Positions 7,514 to 13,209 of a stretch of DNA of 13,209 nt are shown here, in pieces. Each line of letters opens with the position of its first letter. Within the stretch, counting starts at the first letter, position 1. Both the position numbers and the translations under genes were made by a program. This DNA is from Pirellulaceae bacterium (lineage in GTDB: Bacteria > Planctomycetota > Planctomycetia > Pirellulales > Pirellulaceae): the NCBI GenBank assembly GCA_013002105.1, contig JABDKS010000977.1, forward strand, positions 1-13,209, written 5' to 3'. Below the pieces are notes generated by a model that was not told the DNA's origin, made no database searches, and worked only from the letters and a program-made list of their open reading frames with translations.

Positions 7514-8383
7514 TTACCGACCGCAGGCGGCCCGAGCCACCAACCATGCTTGTTGCAGTTTTCCAACTTTGGGACGCCCAGCGAGCACGTCATAGTCGGC
7601 CCGGCCAATGGCATCGAGCGTTGCCAAGCCGCCATAGACAAAAAGTTTGACATCGCCGGAGAACCAAAGCGGTACTCGATCGGCCAGTCGTCTCCCACGA
7701 TCAAAAAACTGTTTTGCCCGGTCGCACTCCGATCTCAACAGCTGCTTTAGAGGATCGGCGGCGTTGTCGGCAGACAGCATCGATTCGTCCACATCAAAGC
7801 TTCGCATCTCGTCTTGCGGTAAGTACAGTCGCCCGATCGACCAGTCGCGAGCAACGTCCTGCCAAAAATTCGCTAGTTGCAATCCGGTGCAGATGTCGTC
7901 CGATGCCGCCACGTTTTCGTCTTCGTAGCAATCTGCCAACTGCAACACGATGCGGCCGACTGGATTGGCGCTGCGACGGCAGTAATCTGCCAAGGCGTCG
8001 AAATTCTCGTAGCGAGTCTTGTGCTGGTCTTGTTCAAACGCGCTCAACAGATCGTCAAACGGCTGCTTGTTTAACTGAAATTGCTCCACTGTGTGTGCGA
8101 GTGCCGGGAAAGGATTCGGCGAATTTTCGAGTGTGGGCGGATTGCCGGCAAAGGTGTCATCGAGTCGCTGTCGAAAGGTCGCTAAATCCGCCAACGCCTG
8201 CTGGGGTGATTCCGATTCGTCGGCCAGATCGTCGGCCGTTCGGCAAAACGCATAGACGTTGTAAAACGGCTGCCGGAGACGCCGTGGCAACAAAACACTC
8301 GCGACAATAAAATTTTCGTAATGGCTGCGAGCAAGCCTGCGACACTCTTTTTCGGATCTTTGCAGTGCCGCTAGGTTGGACAT
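7514..8383 (-). CDS. hpnC: Hydroxysqualene synthase HpnC
   Basis: A 289-residue squalene/phytoene-synthase-family enzyme. In the HpnCDE route HpnC converts presqualene diphosphate to hydroxysqualene. The block HYENFIVASVLLPRRL (21-36) is characteristic of HpnC and differs from the HpnD version. The first Asp motif lies in YAFCRTADDLADE (44-56) and the second in QLANFWQDVARDWSIGRLYL (169-188); both keep the metal-binding aspartates. NPVGR (140-144) is also conserved. The ATG at 8381-8383 has CCAGGA upstream with seven bases of spacing; a GTG 90 bases earlier (8473) would add a Ser/Asn-rich extension and is not favoured. It is the first gene of an apparent hpnC-hpnD-hpnE operon and is divergent from ispH, whose product supplies the C5 precursors. 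Confidence 0.94.
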   Translation of the reverse strand: MSNLAALQRSEKECRRLARSHYENFIVASVLLPRRLRQPFYNVYAFCRTADDLADESESPQQALADLATFRQRLDDTFAGNPPTLENSPNPFPALAHTVEQFQLNKQPFDDLLSAFEQDQHKTRYENFDALADYCRRSANPVGRIVLQLADCYEDENVAASDDICTGLQLANFWQDVARDWSIGRLYLPQDEMRSFDVDESMLSADNAADPLKQLLRSECDRAKQFFDRGRRLADRVPLWFSGDVKLFVYGGLATLDAIGRADYDVLAGRPKVGKLQQAWLVARAACGR

Positions 8384-8544
8384 GGGGCTATCCTGGTTAG
8401 ACGACGAAGCGGAATCGCGGTTATTCTGGAGGGTGTACACGCTGGTGCAGTCAACGATGGGGCTGGTTCTCACTGGCGATGGACCCGATGAACAACGTTG
8501 AACTCGACGGCTTGTGCTCCGTCATCCCCCGATCATAGACGAAC
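8384..8544. promoter_or_regulatory. Divergent hpnC / ispH intergenic region, probably carrying both promoters
   Basis: These 161 bases separate the start codons of hpnC (minus) and ispH (plus), so each promoter must lie here unless it is within the opposing gene. A TTGACT-like element (minus strand, plus-strand 8449-8454) points towards hpnC, and a TTGAAC (8498-8503) points towards ispH. Neither has a good -10 partner at normal spacing, so exact promoters are not assigned. I see no strong palindrome. Joint control of C5 supply and squalene synthesis from this region is an inference from the arrangement only. Confidence 0.35.
8391..8396 (-). promoter_or_regulatory. Shine-Dalgarno CCAGGA that fixes the hpnC start
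   Basis: Read on the minus strand, CCAGGA ends seven bases before the ATG at 8383. The good match and spacing select this ATG over the in-frame GTG at 8473. Confidence 0.65.
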
Positions 8545-9489
8545 ATGAAAATCATTCTTGCAGCTCCCCGCGGATTCTGCGCCGGCGTCAATATGGCGAT
8601 CGATTCCCTTGACTTGACGCTGATGAAGTTCGGTCCTCCGGTCTACGTTTACCATGAGATCGTCCACAACCAATATGTCGTCAATACCTTTAAAGAGAAG
8701 GGTGCGGTCTTTGTCGACTCGATTGACGAAGTTCCGGTAGGGAGCGTGCTGCTGTTTTCTGCCCACGGTGTTTCCCCTGAGACCCGTCAGGCCGCGCGAG
8801 ATCGAAAACTCAATGCGTTGGACGCTACCTGTCCGCTGGTCACCAAAGTCCATTTGGAAGCGATCAAGTACGCCAAAGCGGGCTACACAATCATCCTGAT
8901 CGGTCATGACGGTCACGATGAAGTGATCGGAACGATGGGCGAGGCACCCGAAGCGATCGTTTTGGTCGAAGACGAATCCGGAGTCGACACGTTGCAAATC
9001 GCCGACGAATCCAAACTGGCCTACCTGACACAGACGACGTTGAGCGTGGACGATGCCAATCGGATCATCGGCCGGCTGAAAGAACGATTTCCAAACATCG
9101 AAAGTCCACCCAAGGAAGATATCTGTTACGCCACTCAGAATCGTCAAGAAGCGGTGCATGTGCTGACGCAGCGGGCTGATGTCGTCGTTGTCTTGGGCAG
9201 CCAAAACAGCAGCAACAGTCAACGACTCCGCGAACTGGCCGCAGACAAAGGGACGCCCGCCTATTTGGTGGATGGTCCACAAGATCTGAATCGGGAACAG
9301 TTCTCTGACGCCAGCACGGTTTTGATCACCGCGGGAGCCAGCGCGCCCGAGTCGGTTGTGCAGTCCACCATCGACTGGTTGATCGACCAATTCGATGCCA
9401 CGGTCGAAGTGGCACAGATTCGCGAGGAGTCGGTACAGTTTCCGCTGCCCAAACCGCTTCGGTCATTTGCCGCGGAGATGAAATCATGA
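8545..9489 (+). CDS. ispH: 4-hydroxy-3-methylbut-2-enyl diphosphate reductase IspH (LytB)
   Basis: A 314-residue iron-sulfur enzyme, the usual length for IspH. It makes the last step of the methylerythritol phosphate pathway, reducing HMBPP to IPP and DMAPP in the cytoplasm. The three cluster-binding cysteines are visible: C12 in APRGFCAGV, C96 in DATCPLV and C194 in EDICYATQNRQ. The catalytic glutamate is E126 in GHDGHDEVIGTMGE. VYHEIVHN (35-42), FSAHGVSP (71-78), QTTLSVDD (163-170) and GSQNSSNS, with C-terminal ITAGASAPE, are the other family signatures. The ATG at 8545 gives the canonical MKIILAAPRGFC N-terminus, although no strong Shine-Dalgarno precedes it. It is divergent from the hpnCDE operon that consumes its products, and a DUF1559 gene follows after 24 bases. 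Confidence 0.98.
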   Translation: MKIILAAPRGFCAGVNMAIDSLDLTLMKFGPPVYVYHEIVHNQYVVNTFKEKGAVFVDSIDEVPVGSVLLFSAHGVSPETRQAARDRKLNALDATCPLVTKVHLEAIKYAKAGYTIILIGHDGHDEVIGTMGEAPEAIVLVEDESGVDTLQIADESKLAYLTQTTLSVDDANRIIGRLKERFPNIESPPKEDICYATQNRQEAVHVLTQRADVVVVLGSQNSSNSQRLRELAADKGTPAYLVDGPQDLNREQFSDASTVLITAGASAPESVVQSTIDWLIDQFDATVEVAQIREESVQFPLPKPLRSFAAEMKS

Positions 9490-9500
9490 ACGCAGCCTAT

Positions 9501-9505
9501 CGGAG
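9501..9505 (+). promoter_or_regulatory. Shine-Dalgarno CGGAG that supports a GTG start for the DUF1559 gene
   Basis: CGGAG lies eight bases before the GTG at 9514, in the short gap after ispH. It supports GTG as the start; the nearby ATG at 9521 is out of frame. Confidence 0.6.
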
Positions 9506-9513
9506 TGGCCTGA

Positions 9514-10614
9514 GTGTCTGATGAAGAACTGCACGGTGATGTCGAATCGCGTGATCGAAAGCGGCATGTCTTTACGATCCGCGATCTTTTGATACTCAGC
9601 GCGATTGTTGCGGTCTTTTTCGCAGTCGTCCTGCCGCTGCTCGGTCGCCAAATCGAATCGGCGCGGCGTGACGCGTGCCAAAACAACTTGAGACAAATCG
9701 GTCTGGGCCTGCACAATTATCACGCAGCGTACAGACATTTGCCTTCGGCAATGGGAGGCAGTGGGAGTGGACCGACGCCCCGCCATGGCAACGCGCTACG
9801 ATTGAGCGGATTGATCGCCGTCAGTCCGTTTATCGAATCACAAGCACTTTGGGAGATCGTCTCCAATCCAAGTTTTCACAAAGGTGTGAACTATCCTCCC
9901 ATGGGGCCGGTTCCCTGGGATGCCGCCTATCCGCCTTGGCAGGAACAAATCCCCACCTTGAGATGTCCCAGCGAGCCCACGAAGCAAAAAACGTTTGCGC
10001 GAACCAACTATCTGTTCTCGGTGGGTGACTCGGTCCAGAATCTGCATGCGATGAAACGTCAGGATATCCGCGGCGTTTTCGCGCCCGGCCACTTCACTCG
10101 ATTTCGTGACATTCTGGATGGATTGTCCAACACCATCATGATGATGGAGACAGCCAACGCTCGCAGCGATTACCTCGCTGGCCAGTTTGTGGTGGGAGCG
10201 GATTCGACCAAAATGTTGACCCCCAGCGATTGTGCCAAACAGGCTGACCCCAATCGTCGGCTGCATTATTTGCCGGCGCTGAAACTGAGTGATCTGGGAC
10301 GCGGTGGCAACTGGGCCGACGGTGCAGCAGGCTATTCGCTGGTGCATACCATCTTGCCGCCCAACAGTCCCAGTTGTGCGATCGGTGGCACAAGCCACGT
10401 CGATGGTTTCTACAGTGCATCGAGCGCACATCGCGGCGGTTGTTTGGTCTTGATGTCCGACGGCGCCGTTGGATTTGTCTCTGATTCCATCGATGTTGGC
10501 GATTCCACCAAGACAACGCCGACGAGCATCAGCGTGCAAAGCCCCTATGGTGTGCTGGGTGCCATCGGCACGCGGGCCAGTCTCGAAGGCGATGTCGGGT
10601 TCGAACTGCAGTAG
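9514..10614 (+). CDS. DUF1559 pseudopilin-like protein
   Basis: A 366-residue member of the DUF1559 family, which is greatly expanded in Planctomycetes and has a type IV pilin-like N-terminus and an extracytoplasmic body of unknown function. After 18 polar residues comes FTIRDLLILSAIVAVFFAVV (20-39), a single membrane helix. It is followed by the family hallmark CQNNLRQIGLGLHNYHAAYR (55-74), and the C-terminal block AHRGGCLVLMSDGAVGFVSD (305-324) matches the usual H-x-GG..v.-DG-v-F segment. The prepilin site is degenerate: the usual G|FTLxE has become V|FTIRD, so processing and N-methylation by prepilin peptidase are doubtful and the protein may stay anchored. The start is GTG with CGGAG eight bases upstream. 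It is 24 bases from ispH and may be co-transcribed, without an obvious functional link. Confidence 0.94.
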   Translation: MSDEELHGDVESRDRKRHVFTIRDLLILSAIVAVFFAVVLPLLGRQIESARRDACQNNLRQIGLGLHNYHAAYRHLPSAMGGSGSGPTPRHGNALRLSGLIAVSPFIESQALWEIVSNPSFHKGVNYPPMGPVPWDAAYPPWQEQIPTLRCPSEPTKQKTFARTNYLFSVGDSVQNLHAMKRQDIRGVFAPGHFTRFRDILDGLSNTIMMMETANARSDYLAGQFVVGADSTKMLTPSDCAKQADPNRRLHYLPALKLSDLGRGGNWADGAAGYSLVHTILPPNSPSCAIGGTSHVDGFYSASSAHRGGCLVLMSDGAVGFVSDSIDVGDSTKTTPTSISVQSPYGVLGAIGTRASLEGDVGFELQ

Positions 10615-10631
10615 TCGGCGGTCACTCCGGT

Positions 10632-10691
10632 AAATCTAGGCCACGGCGTACAAATCTAGGCCGCCGCGTACAAATCTAGGCCGCCGCGTCG
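10632..10691. repeat. Three 20-bp direct repeats containing CTAG, upstream of rtcB
   Basis: Three head-to-tail units of exactly 20 bases start at 10632, 10652 and 10672. All begin aaatctaggcc; the rest is acggcgtac, gccgcgtac and gccgcgtcg respectively. Each carries the palindrome CTAG. Because 20 is not a multiple of three, the array puts a TAG in all three frames on both strands. It begins 17 bases after the DUF1559 stop. Possible roles are a binding-site array at two-helical-turn spacing or a copy of a dispersed short repeat. The repeat structure is certain; the role is not. Confidence 0.93.
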
Positions 10692-10897
10692 GTGTGGTCG
10701 GACGGATTGTCAACGCAGTACTGCAATGTGTCAGGTAGTACTGCGATCTGGCCGTCCACGCGAATTGAATCTCCAATCGAGATCCATTGCGGGCGAACCG
10801 CCCAAGTCGTTGCACCGGGAGCGATCAACCAAAAAACAATGATGTGAACCTCCCCGGTCGCTTTGATCTCTGTCAAACTAACTTCCACCGTCTTCAA
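10676..10897 (-). CDS. Doubtful 73-codon small protein, opposite orientation to its neighbours
   Basis: A 73-codon frame fills most of the gap between the DUF1559 gene and rtcB. It starts at TTG (10895-10897), with GGGA directly in front but too close to be an ideal ribosome site; a GTG three codons later is an alternative. Its TAG stop is part of the last 20-bp repeat. The product has an acidic start, a hydrophobic stretch VHIIVFWLIAPGATTWAV (17-34) and then ISIGDSIRVDGQIAVLP (39-55), which would suit a small beta-rich domain. Codon choice resembles the neighbours. I recognise no family. It is listed because it is the only plausible coding frame in this gap; it may well be chance. Confidence 0.3.
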   Translation of the reverse strand: MKTVEVSLTEIKATGEVHIIVFWLIAPGATTWAVRPQWISIGDSIRVDGQIAVLPDTLQYCVDNPSDHTDAAA

Positions 10898-10898
10898 T

Positions 10899-10919
10899 CC
10901 CGATTGACGAACAGTCGGG
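10899..10919. promoter_or_regulatory. Inverted repeat / hairpin 40 bases upstream of rtcB
   Basis: CCCGATTG, a five-base spacer ACGAA, and CAGTCGGG form an eight-pair stem with one G-T wobble. It is not followed by a T-run, so it is not an intrinsic terminator. As DNA it could be an operator; as RNA it would be a small stem-loop in the rtcB leader. On the other strand it ends one base before the doubtful TTG start at 10897. Confidence 0.5.
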
Positions 10920-10958
10920 CGGCGACGGCGGCATCTTGTTGGTACAGAGAACGCGACT

Positions 10959-12443
10959 ATGTCACATCAGATCATTCCCACGGGCGATGCCACCGCAATC
11001 TTGCCAGCTGGCGATCACCATTCGCCGGTGAAGATCTTCGGTACCGAAAAAATTCGCGATACGTTTGACGATCTCTGCTTGCAACAGGCGGTCAATTCAC
11101 GCTGCGCTCCGGGCGTCACGGATGTCGTTTTGAATCCAGACGCGCACTGCGGTTACGGTGCGCCGATCGGTTGCGTTCTGGCTTCACCGACGCACATCTA
11201 TCCGGGACCTGTCGGATTTGACATCAAGTGTTCGATGAGTCTGTTGCAAACCGATCTGCCCGAAGAAGCAGTTGCAGATCAGCATGTTCGCCGCCAAATC
11301 ATCCACGCCATCTGTCGCCGTATTCCAACCGGGATGGGGAAAGGATCGCGTGATGTACCCAAGGGACGCAAAATCGATGAAAAGATCGGTTCGGCGGCGA
11401 TGACCGAAGGCGCGTCGGCAAGTGTGTTGGCGTCCGTTGGCGTGCCGACCGATTGGGCGGACCGCTGCGAAGACGCGTTTCACCGTGGACACGACGAAAC
11501 GACTGACGCACTGCGTCAACGTCTGTACGATCTGCGACAAGGCAAAACGCTGGGCAAGTTTCGCGAGAAGGTTCAGCAGCTTGGTTCCTACGGAGGCGGT
11601 AACCACTTTGGCGAATGCGAAGTCGTCAGCGTGAGCGATGACGATGACGCGCGGCAGGCTGCCAAAGTGTTCGGCTTGCGTGACAGTAAGGTCGCGTTCC
11701 TATCACACTGCGGTTCACGTGGTATCGGCCATCGATTGGCCAGCGGTCAGTTCAAGGCGCTTGAACAAAAGTTCGAGCAATGGGGAATCCCAGTGCCAGG
11801 AAACGACAAGCAGTTGGTGTACGCGCCGCTGGGTAGCGACGAAGCTGACGCTTACATTGATGACATGGCGTTGGGCGCGAATTTCGCAACCGTCAACCAT
11901 TTGTTAATCAATGCGTTGGTCCTGGAAGCGTTTCAGGAAGTGATTCCTGGTACGACCGGTTCGCTGGTCTATTTCATCAGTCATAACATCGCGCGACAGG
12001 AGATCGTCAACAATCGCAAGAGTTGGGTTCACCGCAAGGGAGCGACACGTGCGTTTCCCGCCGGGCACCACGCTCTGGCACGCACGCCGTTCGCCGACAC
12101 CGGTCATCCGATCCTGTTGCCGGGCAACCCGCAAGCGGGTTCGAGCGTGATGGTGGCGCTGCCCGGGGCCGAGGAGAGTCTGTACAGTGTCAATCATGGT
12201 GCCGGTCGAATGCTCGGTCGCCGCCGTGCGATCAAGGAACTCGATCAGCAGCAAGTCGACGAATCGTTCGTCAATGCCGACATTTTGACGAACTGTCGAC
12301 GTTACCCGCGTGATGAGGCACCGGCCGCGTACAAGGACTTTGACGAAGTGCTTCGTAGTGTCAAACAAGCCGGTTTGGCACGCGAAGTCGCCCGGTTGCG
12401 AGCTCGATTCGTGATTAAAGATTCCGCGGACGCGGATGATTGA
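10959..12443 (+). CDS. rtcB: RNA-splicing ligase RtcB family protein
   Basis: A 494-residue RtcB-family RNA ligase. RtcB enzymes join 2',3'-cyclic phosphate (or 3'-phosphate) ends to 5'-OH ends with GTP and Mn2+, in tRNA splicing or RNA repair. The Mn2+ ligands known for the family are all present: D88 and C91 in VGFDIKC, H216 in GGGNHFGE, H250 in HCGSRGIGH and H342 in SHNIA. The histidine that becomes guanylylated is H413 in NHGAGRMLGRR. NPDAHCGYGAPIG (59-71) and HRKGATRAFPAG (358-369) are further signatures. GFDIKCSMSL replaces the common GFDINCGVRL, and PGNPQAGSS (388-396) replaces the usual PGSMGTxS, so this is a divergent branch. Length exceeds E. coli RtcB (about 408), with extra sequence around 125-200. 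No rtcA or rtcR is nearby. The ATG at 10959 has AGAG in front, and an intrinsic terminator follows. Confidence 0.94.
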   Translation: MSHQIIPTGDATAILPAGDHHSPVKIFGTEKIRDTFDDLCLQQAVNSRCAPGVTDVVLNPDAHCGYGAPIGCVLASPTHIYPGPVGFDIKCSMSLLQTDLPEEAVADQHVRRQIIHAICRRIPTGMGKGSRDVPKGRKIDEKIGSAAMTEGASASVLASVGVPTDWADRCEDAFHRGHDETTDALRQRLYDLRQGKTLGKFREKVQQLGSYGGGNHFGECEVVSVSDDDDARQAAKVFGLRDSKVAFLSHCGSRGIGHRLASGQFKALEQKFEQWGIPVPGNDKQLVYAPLGSDEADAYIDDMALGANFATVNHLLINALVLEAFQEVIPGTTGSLVYFISHNIARQEIVNNRKSWVHRKGATRAFPAGHHALARTPFADTGHPILLPGNPQAGSSVMVALPGAEESLYSVNHGAGRMLGRRRAIKELDQQQVDESFVNADILTNCRRYPRDEAPAAYKDFDEVLRSVKQAGLAREVARLRARFVIKDSADADD

Positions 12444-12453
12444 AAAGCAAAAC

Positions 12454-12481
12454 GTCTCCGTCACAACGGAGGCATTTTTTA
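12454..12481 (+). terminator. Intrinsic terminator after rtcB
   Basis: GTCTCCG and CGGAGGC form a seven-pair stem (one G-T pair) around the six-base loop TCACAA. After one A a run of six T follows at 12475-12480. It starts 10 bases past the rtcB stop codon and is the clearest terminator in the window. Confidence 0.82.
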
Positions 12482-12577
12482 TTGTCGATGCTATCCGTTC
12501 TTGGAGTGTGTTCTCGGTGTTGTTTAGACAACCGCGTTAGAATCGCCGTTTAGCTCGCCAAAATCCAAGCGTCGACC

Positions 12578-13209
12578 ATGTTCAGATCCAAGCGCAAACG
12601 CAGACCAAGATTGCAGATTTCGCTGCGGATGTTGCTGGCGGTCGTTACCGTGGCGTGTTTGATCTTTGCCTACAACCAGCGATATCGCCAACAACATTTA
12701 ACAGCCGATCAATTGGCTGGATACGGCGCTAAGGTCACGTACCACCGTTCGTTGCTACCGTTTCTGCCCGCTTGGGCCAGCAATCAACTGCGTGATGTCG
12801 AATCGGTTGATCTGTCCCGCTGCCGGGTTGATACCCAGCGGATCGAATTGCTCTTGCGATTTCCTCATCTGCGCAGACTCTATCTGGCACGCACCAACAC
12901 CAGGAATGAACATTTGCGAATCATTGCCAAGTTGCACGAATTGGAGCGTTTAGCGCTTTGGCATACTCCGATAAACGAACGGGGAATCGATTCTTTAGCG
13001 GAACTGAAGAATTTGCAAGTACTGGATGTCCATGGTGTGCGGCTCTCCGAATCGACGTTGTACACACTCTCACAACTGGAGCACTTGCAGGAGTTGAAGT
13101 TCGATTTTCGCAAATTTTCCGATCGAGGACTCGAGCGTTTTGTCAGGATGCCCAGTCGCCATCGAATGAATTTGAATTCGGTTCGTGTCGACCGAAAAAA
13201 AAACACTGG
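12578..13209 (+). CDS. Membrane-anchored leucine-rich-repeat protein, 3' end beyond the window
   Basis: An open frame of 210 codons from ATG 12578 runs off the right edge. The N-terminus is basic (MFRSKRKRRPR) and followed by one membrane helix, LQISLRMLLAVVTVACLIFA (12-31). This type of anchor is common in planctomycete proteins of unknown function. From about residue 70 there are LRR-like units of 23-25 residues: VESVDLSRCRVD (74-85), LRRLYLARTNTR (98-109), LERLALWHTPINERGI (122-137), LQVLDVHGVRLSES (146-159) and LQELKFDFRKFSDRGL (170-185). These resemble GALA/internalin-like repeats used for protein binding. Orientation suggests a signal anchor with the LRR part outside the cytoplasm. A run of nine A lies at 13196-13204. 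It is preceded by a terminator, so it is its own transcription unit. The partner is unknown. Confidence 0.8.
   Translation, partial: MFRSKRKRRPRLQISLRMLLAVVTVACLIFAYNQRYRQQHLTADQLAGYGAKVTYHRSLLPFLPAWASNQLRDVESVDLSRCRVDTQRIELLLRFPHLRRLYLARTNTRNEHLRIIAKLHELERLALWHTPINERGIDSLAELKNLQVLDVHGVRLSESTLYTLSQLEHLQELKFDFRKFSDRGLERFVRMPSRHRMNLNSVRVDRKKNT

Larger units (their letters stand above)
10615..10958. other. 344-base intergenic region before rtcB
   Basis: The stretch between the DUF1559 stop and the rtcB ATG contains three 20-bp repeats (10632-10691), the doubtful minus-strand frame (10676-10897) and a hairpin (10899-10919). The last 40 bases before rtcB hold the likely leader. I see no plus-strand gene, no terminator with a T-run and no tRNA-like structure. 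The rtcB promoter is expected here but no consensus -35/-10 pair stands out. Confidence 0.6.

Noticed and set aside
8533..9390. A 285-codon open frame on the minus strand covering most of ispH
   Set aside because: It is entirely antisense to ispH, whose cysteines and catalytic Glu are unmistakable. Its product resembles no family and the frame is best explained by codon bias of ispH.
9838..10539. A 233-codon minus-strand frame inside the DUF1559 gene
   Set aside because: Antisense shadow of a clearly recognised protein; no motifs of its own.
12880..13206. A 108-codon minus-strand frame at the right edge
   Set aside because: Ser/Arg/Lys-rich product antisense to the LRR gene, which has a start, an anchor helix and regular repeats.

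Overview
The window looks like a stretch of chromosome from a planctomycete, most likely of the Rhodopirellula/Pirellulales type. This is inferred from gene content. It holds a DUF1559 pseudopilin-like protein (a family greatly expanded in Planctomycetes), a leucine-rich-repeat protein behind an N-terminal 'ISLRMLL' membrane anchor, two tandem four-helix membrane proteins with disordered leaders, and the HpnCDE squalene route. Base composition is moderately GC-rich and even throughout. I see no insertion sequence, phage gene, CRISPR array, tRNA or rRNA.

Layout from left to right: (1) 10-579, minus strand, a DUF2585 membrane protein. (2) 751-2140, plus strand, two small multi-pass membrane proteins 22 bases apart, the second with a tandem repeat in its acidic leader. 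(3) 2178-4802, minus strand, a class II-like DNA photolyase fused to a renalase-like FAD oxidoreductase, with a repeat-built insert inside the oxidoreductase domain. (4) 5036-8383, minus strand, hpnC-hpnD-hpnE, the three-enzyme conversion of farnesyl diphosphate to squalene; hpnD and hpnE overlap by four bases. (5) 8545-9489, plus strand, ispH, divergent from hpnC across 161 bases. (6) 9514-10614, plus strand, a DUF1559 protein close behind ispH. (7) 10615-10958, a gap holding three 20-bp repeats, a doubtful 73-codon minus-strand frame and a clean hairpin. (8) 10959-12443, plus strand, rtcB, followed by an intrinsic terminator. (9) 12578 to the right edge, plus strand, the start of an LRR protein gene.

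The metabolic core is isoprenoid: IspH makes IPP and DMAPP, and HpnD, HpnC and HpnE turn two farnesyl diphosphates into presqualene diphosphate, hydroxysqualene and squalene. Squalene could go to hopanoids or, as shown in another planctomycete, to C30 carotenoids. The neighbouring photolyase, reading in the same direction as hpnE, suggests a light-protection setting, but no cyclase, desaturase or light-responsive regulator lies in the window. The most unusual items are the photolyase-oxidoreductase fusion with its pentapeptide-repeat insert, and the repeat-plus-hairpin gap in front of rtcB.
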